Shown: positions 24,251 to 30,735 of the stretch, piece by piece
Layout: every line of letters begins with the position of its first letter
Position numbering within the stretch: the first letter of the stretch is position 1
Origin: JACCQS01 sp050999295
GTDB lineage: Bacteria; Actinomycetota; Actinomycetes; Mycobacteriales; Geodermatophilaceae
Direction: 5' to 3'
DNA: 30,735 nt
Assembly: GCA_050999295.1 (NCBI GenBank)
Contig: JBPCPI010000249.1
Coordinates: 1-30,735 of the forward strand
Position numbers and translations under genes: made by a program
Notes under the pieces: model-generated
What the model saw: the letters and a program-made list of their open reading frames with translations, nothing else
Told to the model about the DNA's origin: nothing
Databases searched by the model: none

Positions 24251-25423
24251 ATGCGGGTAGCACGGTCCGCCTTCGGCAAGGCCTGTGTCGGCATCGCAGT
24301 GGCCGGCCTGCTGACCGCACTTCTGCCGGCGTCGACGGCCTCGGCTGCGCCCGTGCGCCCGACGTTCACGATTACCGCGATCGTGACCGGACTGAATATC
24401 CCGTGGGACGTCGCGCAGACGCCGGACGGGACGCTGCTCTTCGACCAGCGTGCGGGAGGCATGTCGGTCCGGCGGACCAACGGCACCACCGGCCCGCTGA
24501 GTGCTGACTTCAGTGACCTGTTCGCTGCTGGAGAGACCGGTCTCATGGGTTTGGTGCTCGACCCCGGGTTCGCGAGCAACCGGCGCTTCTACACCTGTCA
24601 GGGCCATCAGGACGCGACGGGTAAGGAAATCCAGGTCATCGCCTGGACGGTCAACACCGGCTACACAGCGGCGACGCGCGTGGCCGACCCGTTGCTGGGC
24701 GACATCCCGGTGAATGCGGGGAGCGGCCGGCACGGCGGGTGCAGGCTCCGGTTCGACTCCACGGCCTCCCTGATGGTGAGCACCGGCGACAGCACCGTCG
24801 GCACATTTCCCCAGGATCTGACGTCGCTGGCCGGCAAGATCTTGCGGATCAACCCGATGACCGGTGCCCCGGCGGCCGGCAATCCACGGATCAACTCGCC
24901 GAACCCGAACACCCGTCTGCTGTGGAACTACGGGCACCGCAACCCGCAGGGACTCGCGCTACGGCCCAACGGGCAGATGTTCAACGTCGAGCACGGGCCG
25001 GCAATCGAGGACGAGGTGAACCTGCTCCTCAAGGGTCGCAACTACGGCTGGAACCCGGTCGGTGCCGGTGGCTCGTACAACGAGGCTGTGCCGATGACCG
25101 ACCTGCAGGAGTTCCCGAACGCCAAGCCCGCCTCATGGACGTCCGGCGCAACGGGGGCGACCTGTGGAGCGACGTTCCTGGTGGGAGCCGGGTGGAAGAG
25201 CTGGGCGGGGTCGATGATCGTCGCCCAACTCCAGGGTGCCTCCCTGCTTCGCTTCACCTTCAACGGCCGGGGACAACTGACCAGTCAGGAGCTCATCCCC
25301 GAATTCACCAACACCTACGGCAGACTGCGCACCGCCCAGCTCGGCACCGACGGCTCGTTGTACGTCACGACCGCGAACGGCGGCGGCGGTGACGTGATCC
25401 TGAAGGTCACCCCGACCGGCTAG
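24251..25423 (+). CDS. secreted PQQ-dependent sugar dehydrogenase-like protein
   Basis: 390 residues. Residues 1-34 are a Sec signal peptide: basic start MRVARSAFGK, hydrophobic core GIAVAGLLTALLP, cleavage after ASTASAA. The mature part is a six-bladed beta-propeller of the soluble aldose/glucose dehydrogenase (GSDH) type: GLNIPWDVAQTPDGTLLF, ETGLMGLVLDPGFASN, GGCRLRF with STGD, NYGHRNPQGLALRPNG, VEHGPAIEDEVN and GRNYGWNPV. Several of these supply PQQ- and Ca-binding positions, but the normally clear HxGG motif reads RHGG here, so activity is uncertain. No lipobox is seen; it is probably exported free. It overlaps the convergent DinB-like gene by 17 bases. Confidence 0.86.
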   Translation: MRVARSAFGKACVGIAVAGLLTALLPASTASAAPVRPTFTITAIVTGLNIPWDVAQTPDGTLLFDQRAGGMSVRRTNGTTGPLSADFSDLFAAGETGLMGLVLDPGFASNRRFYTCQGHQDATGKEIQVIAWTVNTGYTAATRVADPLLGDIPVNAGSGRHGGCRLRFDSTASLMVSTGDSTVGTFPQDLTSLAGKILRINPMTGAPAAGNPRINSPNPNTRLLWNYGHRNPQGLALRPNGQMFNVEHGPAIEDEVNLLLKGRNYGWNPVGAGGSYNEAVPMTDLQEFPNAKPASWTSGATGATCGATFLVGAGWKSWAGSMIVAQLQGASLLRFTFNGRGQLTSQELIPEFTNTYGRLRTAQLGTDGSLYVTTANGGGGDVILKVTPTG

Positions 25424-25955
25424 GTCGCTGGGGTACACCGCCACCTACGTCGTGCAGGTGGTGCACGACGTCGTGGATGAAGTACCGGGCGAATGAGTCC
25501 ACCGTGAACTGTGCGCCGTCGCTGCGTCGGCCGGTTCGCTGCCACTGATCGTCGATGACCGAGTCCAGCAGCGCGGCGAAGGACCGTGCTGCCTCGTCGA
25601 GCTCGGCTGCGACGACGGCTGGATCCTGATCGCCGTACCGCGCCTCTATGGCCGTGGCGTCCTGGTCCCAGTTCTCGAAGTCCGGATCGTCACGGGCCAG
25701 CATCAGCCTCAGCCGCGCCTCGAAGCGATGACACACATCGCGGACATGACAGCCGTACTCCAGGGGCGACCACGTCGACGGTTCGGGGCGCAGCCGCGCG
25801 CCCTGCCTGCGCAGTACTTCCTGCCAGGCGGCGGCGCCGGACCGCAACATCGCCGGCACGTCTCGCGCTGCCACATCACGGCCGTCCAGACCGCAGTCGG
25901 GGCATGGGCTATGGAGCACCCACGTCCAGTCCTTGGTGTCCGGAGCAATATCCAT
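25407..25955 (-). CDS. DinB-like four-helix protein
   Basis: 182 residues with the DinB/YfiT-type pattern: a first helix with WSPLEYGCHVRDVCHRFEARL (about 61-81) and a last helix with FARYFIHDVVHHLHDV (about 156-171). The three His in these two helices could form the metal site of the family, which includes thiol-dependent transferases such as mycothiol-dependent enzymes. The N-terminus has CPDCGLDG, a lone CxxC. ATG 25955 has TAGCCT six bases upstream (leaderless type). It converges on the sugar dehydrogenase with a 17-base overlap. Substrate unknown. Confidence 0.75.
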   Translation of the reverse strand: MDIAPDTKDWTWVLHSPCPDCGLDGRDVAARDVPAMLRSGAAAWQEVLRRQGARLRPEPSTWSPLEYGCHVRDVCHRFEARLRLMLARDDPDFENWDQDATAIEARYGDQDPAVVAAELDEAARSFAALLDSVIDDQWQRTGRRSDGAQFTVDSFARYFIHDVVHHLHDVGGGVPQRPSRSG

Positions 25956-25967
25956 GAGCGCAGGCTA
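25956..25967 (-). promoter_or_regulatory. leaderless-type -10 of the DinB-like gene
   Basis: The minus strand reads TAGCCT at 25967-25962, then six bases to the ATG at 25955. No Shine-Dalgarno is present. Identical hexamer and spacing to the site before the conservon kinase. Confidence 0.5.
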
Positions 25968-26059
25968 TGTCCGGGAAGCCCCGCCTCGGCGCCGGCGACC
26001 TCCAGTAGTCCGGTTTCCTGCGAAGGATGGCCGACCCGACCCTTCTGTGCTCGATCGCG

Positions 26060-26656
26060 TCACCAGCGGCCGTGATGCACGACCTCGTCCAGACCACGAC
26101 GCCCACGACGCAGCGAGGGTGACTTCACGTCCGGCAGCCGGTAGCCGACCGAGACCACTCCGATCGGGCTGAAGCTTTCAGGCACGCCGAACGCGGCCCG
26201 CAGCTGCGGAATGTGCTCCGGCGGGACCCCGAAGAAGCAGGCGCCCAGTCCCTCGTCGACGGCGGTCTGCAGCATGAGCATGGCGGCCATCCCGGTGTCG
26301 ATGTCCCAGTAGGGCACCGGCCAACGACTCTCGTCACGGTCGGTCCAGGCCTTGTCTGGCTCCGCGTAGCGGTCCAAGTAGGCGTCCTTGTGTGCGAAGC
26401 AGACGATCAGCAGGGGCGCCGTAGTCATTCCGGTCAGCCACGAGTCGCTGTCGCCATCCTCGGTGGTCGCCGACCAGAACAGCTCCCGATCGGTGCTGGA
26501 TTCCAGGACCAGGAAACCCCAGCCTTGCGAGAACCCCGCCGAAGGCGCGTGCAGGGCATTGGCCAGCAGCCGGTCGCGAACGTCTGTCGGCACCGGACGC
26601 GTCGGGTCGTAGGCGCGCACCATCCGCCGGCGACGAACTACCTCGGAAAACTCCAT
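26060..26656 (-). CDS. nitroreductase-family FMN oxidoreductase
   Basis: 198 residues. FMN-binding blocks of the nitroreductase family: VVRRRRMVRAYDPTRPVP (about 5-22) with the phosphate-binding Arg cluster, HAPSAGFSQGWGFLV (about 36-50), AMLMLQTAVDEGLGACFFG (about 132-150), and the C-terminal VVSVGYRLPD. Reduces nitro, quinone or similar substrates with NAD(P)H; some relatives use F420. ATG 26656 is chosen since MEFSEVVRRRRMVRAYD is the usual family N-terminus, with GGTGTGG just upstream. It sits on the minus strand between the two halves of the his cluster. Confidence 0.9.
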   Translation of the reverse strand: MEFSEVVRRRRMVRAYDPTRPVPTDVRDRLLANALHAPSAGFSQGWGFLVLESSTDRELFWSATTEDGDSDSWLTGMTTAPLLIVCFAHKDAYLDRYAEPDKAWTDRDESRWPVPYWDIDTGMAAMLMLQTAVDEGLGACFFGVPPEHIPQLRAAFGVPESFSPIGVVSVGYRLPDVKSPSLRRGRRGLDEVVHHGRW

Positions 26657-26753
26657 CCACACCAGAATGCCACCACCGTCCCGCTGCCTACTCTCGGATT
26701 CTCGGGCACGGCAAACCGCAGTAGTTGCCCGGCGGAAGCTGTCCACTGGCGTG

Positions 26754-26973
26754 ATGGTCCTGTACGCCGACGAGGAGCCCTTCACGCTGATGACCCCACA
26801 CGTACATGTTCGCCGGCTGGATCACCTTCAGCGCCAACGAGATCGGAACGGAGGTGGTCGCGCAGGCACAGGTGCTGATGCGGGCCTCGGATCCGATCTT
26901 GGAGATGGCCATGGCACTGGGCGGTCACCATCAGGAAGACGTCGCCGCCACTCGACCAAGTGAGGGCTCGTAG
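26754..26973 (+). pseudogene. frameshifted 3' remnant of an unrecognised gene
   Basis: Two adjacent reading frames look like parts of one protein. Frame A (26754-26802) reads MVLYADEEPFTLMTPH. Frame B (26803-26973, TAG stop) continues with YMFAGWITFSANEIGTEVV and a further 37 residues containing AQAQVLMRASDPILEMAM, with high third-position G+C. The join around 26800 needs a one- or two-base indel. Frame B is closed upstream by TGATGA at 26788-26793, and frame A continues past the join as low-complexity Arg/Gly sequence. The TLMTP..MFAGWITFSA part recalls a SRPBCC/polyketide-cyclase-like domain, but I cannot name the family securely. The stop TAG is part of the hisA -10 hexamer. Confidence 0.55.
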
Positions 26974-26982
26974 GCTTGCTAG
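26971..26982 (+). promoter_or_regulatory. leaderless-type -10 of hisA
   Basis: TAGGCT at 26971-26976 lies six bases before hisA GTG 26983, with no Shine-Dalgarno. TAGGCT is a near-consensus actinobacterial -10. It gives the second half of the his cluster its own promoter. Confidence 0.55.
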
Positions 26983-27702
26983 GTGAGCCTGATCCTGCTG
27001 CCCGCCGTGGATGTGGCCGGCGGGCAAGCGGTGCGCCTGGTGCAAGGTGCGGTCGGGAGCGAGATCGCCTACGGCTCGCCCCTGGACGCGGCCCTGACCT
27101 GGCAACGCGAGGGCGCTGAATGGATCCATCTGGTCGACCTCGACGCTGCGTTCGGTCGCGGGAACAACAGCGAGCTGATCGCCGACGTGGTCGGCCGGCT
27201 CGATGTGCACGTCGAGTTGTCCGGCGGGATCCGGAACGAGCCGGCCCTGACGGCTGCGTTGGGCACCGGATGTGCTCGGGTGAACCTGGGTACGGCGGCG
27301 CTGGAAGATCCCGAGTGGACCGCTGCGGCCATCGCCGCGTACGGGGATCGGATCGCCGTGGGGCTCGACGTGCGGGGCGAGACCCTCTCGGCCCGCGGCT
27401 GGACCCGCGACGGTGGACACCTGTGGGATGTTCTAGCCCGGCTGGACGGGCAAGGATGTGCGCGCTACGTCGTGACCGACGTGCACCGCGACGGAACGCT
27501 GACCGGCCCCAACCTCGAGCTGCTCCGGAAGGTGTGCGCCGCCACGGACCGACCGGTCATCGCCAGCGGGGGAGTGTCCACTCTGGACGATCTGCGAGTG
27601 CTGGCCGCGCTGGTGGCTGAAGGCGTGGAGGGAGCGATCGTCGGAAAGGCGCTCTATGCCGGCGCATTCACCCTTCCCGAAGCGATGGCGGCACTGCGAT
27701 GA
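26983..27702 (+). CDS. priA: phosphoribosyl isomerase A (HisA/PriA)
   Basis: (beta/alpha)8-barrel isomerase converting ProFAR to PRFAR in histidine synthesis. In actinobacteria lacking trpF the same enzyme, PriA, also isomerises phosphoribosyl anthranilate for tryptophan. 239 residues. N-terminal catalytic Asp in LLPAVDVAGGQAVRLVQG, second catalytic Asp in VVTDVHRDGT (about residue 168), phosphate-binding loops VELSGGIRNE and VIASGGVSTLDD. The length and N-terminal pattern fit PriA, but dual activity is inferred from lineage. GTG 26983 follows the leaderless -10; the stop overlaps ridA as ATGA. Confidence 0.95.
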   Translation: MSLILLPAVDVAGGQAVRLVQGAVGSEIAYGSPLDAALTWQREGAEWIHLVDLDAAFGRGNNSELIADVVGRLDVHVELSGGIRNEPALTAALGTGCARVNLGTAALEDPEWTAAAIAAYGDRIAVGLDVRGETLSARGWTRDGGHLWDVLARLDGQGCARYVVTDVHRDGTLTGPNLELLRKVCAATDRPVIASGGVSTLDDLRVLAALVAEGVEGAIVGKALYAGAFTLPEAMAALR

Positions 27703-28088
27703 GCCTTCGACGAATCACCTCCGGTGGCCCCTGGGAGGACGTCGTCGGCTACTGCCGGGCGGTGGTGGCCGGGCCCTGGGTGCTGGTGTCCGGTTCGACA
27801 GCGACCGTCGACGGCCAGGTCGTCGGCGTCGGGGACATGTACGCGCAGACCGTCGCCGCATTCGGTGTCGCGCTGGACGGGCTCCGACGAGCGGGGCTCG
27901 ACGCGTCCGACGTCGTCCGAACCCGGATCTATCTCACGGACATGAGCCGCCAACCCGAGGCCGGACGCGCCCACCATGAACTCTTCGCCGACCACCCGCC
28001 GGCCAACACCACCGTCGAAGTGAGCGCACTGGCTCATCCCGATCACCTCGTCGAGGTGGAGATCGACGCCTACCGCGAGCCGGCATGA
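27699..28088 (+). CDS. RidA-family protein
   Basis: 129-residue single-domain RidA/YjgF fold: WEDVVGYCRAVVAGPWVLVSGST (about 12-34), ALDGLRRAGLDASDVVRTRIYLTDM (about 58-82), and NTTVEVSALAHPDHLVEVEIDAY near the C-terminus. Canonical RidA deaminates reactive 2-aminoacrylate using an Arg in the RxRIY-type segment (VRTRIYL here). The C-terminal Glu of active RidA seems to be represented by VEVEIDAY. ATG 27699 overlaps the hisA stop. Its place between hisA and hisF recurs in actinobacteria (from memory) and suggests a role in handling reactive imine/enamine products or in PRFAR metabolism. Confidence 0.9.
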   Translation: MSLRRITSGGPWEDVVGYCRAVVAGPWVLVSGSTATVDGQVVGVGDMYAQTVAAFGVALDGLRRAGLDASDVVRTRIYLTDMSRQPEAGRAHHELFADHPPANTTVEVSALAHPDHLVEVEIDAYREPA

Positions 28089-28104
28089 CAAGCAGGCGGC
28101 CAGG

Positions 28105-28884
28105 GTGAGCGTCGCGGTCCGGGTGATCCCCTGCCTGGATGTCGCCGGCGGGCGGGTGGTCAAGGGCGTGAACTTCGTGGCTCTCCGCGACGCCGGCGAT
28201 CCGGTCGAGATGGCGAGGATCTACGACGCGGAGGGTGCCGACGAGCTTGTCTTTCTCGACATCACAGCGTCCTCCGACGAGCGGGAGACGACCTACGACG
28301 TCGTACGGCGTACGGCGGAGACTGTGTTCATCCCGCTGACCGTTGGAGGTGGCATCCGGTCGGCCGCCGATGTCGACCGCCTGCTGCGCGCCGGCGCCGA
28401 CAAGGTCGGGGTGAACACCGCTGCAGTGGCCCGGCCGGAACTACTCGACGAGATCGCGGCCGAGTTCGGCTCCCAGGTTCTTGTGCTCTCCGTCGATGCC
28501 CGCCGCAAGCCTGCCCCTGGTACGCCGTCCGGGTTCGAGGTCACCACGCACGGCGGCCGCTCGGGCACCGGTAGGGACGCGCTGGCTTGGATCTCCGAGG
28601 GGATCGAGCGGGGGGTCGGGGAGATTCTGCTGAACTCGATGGACGCCGACGGCACCCGAGCCGGCTACGACCTGGCGATGATCACCTCGGCACGCGCGAT
28701 CAGCAGCGTGCCGCTCATCGCCAGCGGCGGGGCAGGACGGCTCGAGCACTTCGCCCCTGCTGTGGTCGCGGGGGCCGACGCAGTCCTGGCGGCGAGCGTC
28801 TTCCATTTCGGACAGCTCCGGATCACCGACGCCAAAGCGGCGCTGGACGCGGCCGGGCATCCGGTCAGACGGGCACAGAGGTAG
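28105..28884 (+). CDS. hisF: imidazole glycerol phosphate synthase, cyclase subunit
   Basis: (beta/alpha)8-barrel that combines PRFAR with ammonia from HisH to give imidazole glycerol phosphate and AICAR. 259 residues. Catalytic Asp residues in VIPCLDVAGGRVVKGVNF (N-terminus) and LLNSMDADGTRAGYD (about residue 179). Phosphate loops TVGGGIRSA and IASGGAGRLEH. GTG 28105 is 16 bases after ridA with a short AGGG before it. hisI, which often follows, is not next; an ABC transporter gene is. Confidence 0.98.
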   Translation: MSVAVRVIPCLDVAGGRVVKGVNFVALRDAGDPVEMARIYDAEGADELVFLDITASSDERETTYDVVRRTAETVFIPLTVGGGIRSAADVDRLLRAGADKVGVNTAAVARPELLDEIAAEFGSQVLVLSVDARRKPAPGTPSGFEVTTHGGRSGTGRDALAWISEGIERGVGEILLNSMDADGTRAGYDLAMITSARAISSVPLIASGGAGRLEHFAPAVVAGADAVLAASVFHFGQLRITDAKAALDAAGHPVRRAQR

Positions 28885-28912
28885 CCCGCGAATTCGTTAC
28901 CCAGGCTAAAGA

Positions 28913-28922
28913 GCTGGCCAGC
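28913..28922. promoter_or_regulatory. 10-bp palindrome before the ABC transporter gene
   Basis: GCTGGCCAGC is a perfect palindrome 8 bases before a possible -10 (TAAGCT, 28930-28935). No -35 hexamer is visible at the right distance. Could be an operator or chance in G+C-rich DNA. Confidence 0.22.
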
Positions 28923-28965
28923 GCGGTTGTAAGCTGGGGCCATCCCCCATCGGAACGGAGTTGCT

Positions 28966-30735
28966 GTGCCACGCCCGCGTGACCCCGTGCTCCGACGCGG
29001 TTTCCGGTTGATCGGCCAGGCCATCCGCAGCCAGCCCAGGATCTTCGCCGTCGCCCTGATCGGAAGCGCCCTGTTCGGCGTGATGAGCGTGGGTTCGGCC
29101 TACGTCGTGGGAGCGGTCGCCGGCCGGGTCATCCTGCCTGCCTTCGAGCAGGGACGGGTCACAACGGCCGCTCTCGCCCTGTCGGTCGTGGCGATCGTCG
29201 GCGTCGCCGTCCTGAAGATTCTCGGCATCATCGGGAGGCGGTTGTTCGCCGGGATCATGCAATACCGCCTGCAGGCCGACTATCGCCGGCAGGTCACCCG
29301 GCAGTACCTACGGCTGCCGTTGTCCTGGCACCAGCAGCACCCGACCGGGCAACTGCTGTCCAACGCCAATAGCGACGTCGAAGCCGCCTGGTTCTTCGTG
29401 GCCCCCCTTCCGTTCGCCTGTGGCGCCCTGCTGATGCTGGTCATCACGATCGTCGCGCTGTTCCTGACCGATCCGGTCCTGGCGATCGTCGGCGGAGTCG
29501 TCATCCCGCTGGTCTTCGTGGTCAACATCGCGTACTCGAAGGTGATGTCGCCCCGGATCAGCCGGGCCCAGCAACTGCGCGCCGAGGTGAGCGAGATCGC
29601 GCACGAGAGCTTCGATGCTGCACTCGTGGTGAAGACCCTCGGCCGCGAACAGCGCGAGATCGATCGCTTCGCCGAGCGCACCGCGGTCCTGCGCAACTGC
29701 CTGGTCTCGGTCGGGCGCGTACGAGGGCTCTTCGATCCGATCATGGAGTCGTTGCCGACCCTTGCCACCCTGGCCGTGCTGACCCTGGGCGTCGGCAGGG
29801 TCGCGGCGGGGGAGACCGCCACCGAGGATCTGGTCTTTATCGCCTACTTGTTCACTGTCCTGGCGCTACCGATCCGCGCCCTGGGCTGGGTGCTGGGTGA
29901 ATTGCCGCGCGCCGTCGCCGGCAACGACAGAGTCACCGACGTACTGACCGCGACCGGTGAGACGCCCTACGGCACCCAGGTCCTGCCCGGCGGCGATGGC
30001 CCCGCTCACCTTGCCGCCGAGGAGGTCACGTTCGGCTATGCGGGGGAGCCAGCCCCGACCCTGGAACGGATCACCCTCGACGTACCGGCCGGACGCTCGA
30101 TCGCCATCGTCGGACCGACCGGATCCGGTAAGTCGACCCTGGCCAACGTGCTGGTCCGCCTCGTCGACCCGGACAGCGGCACGGTGCTGGTCGACGACAT
30201 CGACGTCCGCGGGCTTCGGCAGGGGGAGCTCACCCGCAACGCGACGCTCGTCAGCCAGACAACCTTCCTCTTCGATGACACCGTCACCGGCAACGTCACG
30301 CTCGGCGGAGACTACGACTCCGAAAGGGTCTGGGAGGCACTGAGCTTAGCCGCGGCGGATGAGTTCGTCGCGGCCCTGCCCGACGGCGTGGACACCCAGA
30401 TCGGCGAACGCGGTGCCACCCTGTCCGGTGGCCAACGTCAGCGCCTGGCGCTGGCCCGCGCGCTGGTCCGAAAACCGCGTCTCCTGGTCATGGACGACGC
30501 CACGAGCAGCGTCGACCCGACCGTCGAGGCACGCATCCTGTCCGGCCTTCGGCGGGCCGGCTGGCCCGCCACGGTCGCGGTGATCGCCTCCCGCAAGGAG
30601 ACGACCACCCTGGCCGACGAAGTTGTCTTCGTGGCTGACGGCCAGATCAAGGCTCGGGGCAGCCACGAACATCTCGAACGCACCGTGTCGGGCTACGCCG
30701 CGCTCGTGCAGGCCTACGACGGGGCTCCCGTGAGG
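28966..30735 (+). CDS. ABC exporter half-transporter with degenerate ATPase site (3' end outside window)
   Basis: 590 codons are open from GTG 28966 (GGAG five bases upstream) to the window edge; only a short tail should be missing. An N-terminal six-helix exporter domain (about 20-310) with coupling segments such as YRRQVTRQYLRLPLSWHQQHPTGQ and VVKTLGREQREIDRF precedes an ATP-binding domain. Walker A is GPTGSGKST (383-391), the signature is LSGGQRQRLALARAL, and Walker B is LLVMDDATSSVD. The residue after the Walker B Asp is Asp511 rather than the catalytic Glu, and the H-loop reads IASRKETT, with Ser542 where His is expected. Such changes typify the degenerate protomer of heterodimeric exporters, so a partner gene is expected just downstream. 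Substrate unknown. It follows hisF by 81 bases. Confidence 0.92.
   Translation, partial: MPRPRDPVLRRGFRLIGQAIRSQPRIFAVALIGSALFGVMSVGSAYVVGAVAGRVILPAFEQGRVTTAALALSVVAIVGVAVLKILGIIGRRLFAGIMQYRLQADYRRQVTRQYLRLPLSWHQQHPTGQLLSNANSDVEAAWFFVAPLPFACGALLMLVITIVALFLTDPVLAIVGGVVIPLVFVVNIAYSKVMSPRISRAQQLRAEVSEIAHESFDAALVVKTLGREQREIDRFAERTAVLRNCLVSVGRVRGLFDPIMESLPTLATLAVLTLGVGRVAAGETATEDLVFIAYLFTVLALPIRALGWVLGELPRAVAGNDRVTDVLTATGETPYGTQVLPGGDGPAHLAAEEVTFGYAGEPAPTLERITLDVPAGRSIAIVGPTGSGKSTLANVLVRLVDPDSGTVLVDDIDVRGLRQGELTRNATLVSQTTFLFDDTVTGNVTLGGDYDSERVWEALSLAAADEFVAALPDGVDTQIGERGATLSGGQRQRLALARALVRKPRLLVMDDATSSVDPTVEARILSGLRRAGWPATVAVIASRKETTTLADEVVFVADGQIKARGSHEHLERTVSGYAALVQAYDGAPVR

Noticed and set aside
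23591..26982. Mobile element between hisH and hisA
   Set aside because: No transposase, integrase, terminal inverted repeats or target duplications were seen at the edges; only the gene content is unexpected.

Overview
The window is G+C-rich, uses many GTG starts and is packed with GTGA/ATGA-coupled genes. Together with an actinobacterial-type ileS T-box, a complete conservon (sensor kinase, Roadblock, DUF742, GTPase) and a PriA-like hisA, this points to a soil-type Actinomycetota chromosome (Streptomyces/Frankiales-like gene order). No phage, transposase, integrase, CRISPR array, rRNA or tRNA was seen.

Region 1 (1-9.9 kb) is a housekeeping block. It starts with the 3' part of a protein carrying 28 acidic pentapeptide repeats and an Ada-like Cys tail, convergent with ileS. 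ileS is preceded by a translational T-box riboswitch for tRNA-Ile. Divergent from it come a CPA1 cation/proton antiporter (with a possible 13-codon leader ORF), a DksA/TraR zinc-finger protein with a histone-H1-like basic tail, lspA, an RluA-type pseudouridine synthase, a CPBP membrane protease and a GNAT acetyltransferase.

Region 2 (9.9-13.8 kb) is dnaE, the replicative polymerase alpha subunit. Its 5' region holds four evenly spaced C-tracts (G-quadruplex potential on the other strand) and a strong hairpin.

Region 3 (13.8-19.6 kb) is a conservon with probably leaderless expression. Its GTPase gene is translationally coupled to a DUF2567-like membrane protein, whose 3' end overlaps a convergent LON-domain gene by 161 bp.

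Region 4 (19.7-28.9 kb) is the histidine cluster hisD-hisC-hisB-small membrane protein-hisH, then about 3.4 kb of unrelated genes on alternating strands (FMN-type oxidase, PQQ-type sugar dehydrogenase, DinB-like protein, nitroreductase and a decayed gene), then hisA/priA-ridA-hisF. hisA has its own leaderless-type promoter. No hisI, hisG or hisE lies in the window.

Region 5 (28.97 kb to the end) is an ABC exporter half-transporter, truncated by the window edge, whose ATPase site has lost the catalytic Glu and the switch His. This predicts a heterodimeric partner just downstream.

The most interesting points are the acidic and basic 15-bp repeat proteins on either side of the ileS/antiporter pair, the T-box sequestration geometry, the conservon-coupled fifth gene with its long convergent overlap, the interrupted his operon with a pseudogene, and a recurring leaderless-promoter signature at four transcription-unit heads.
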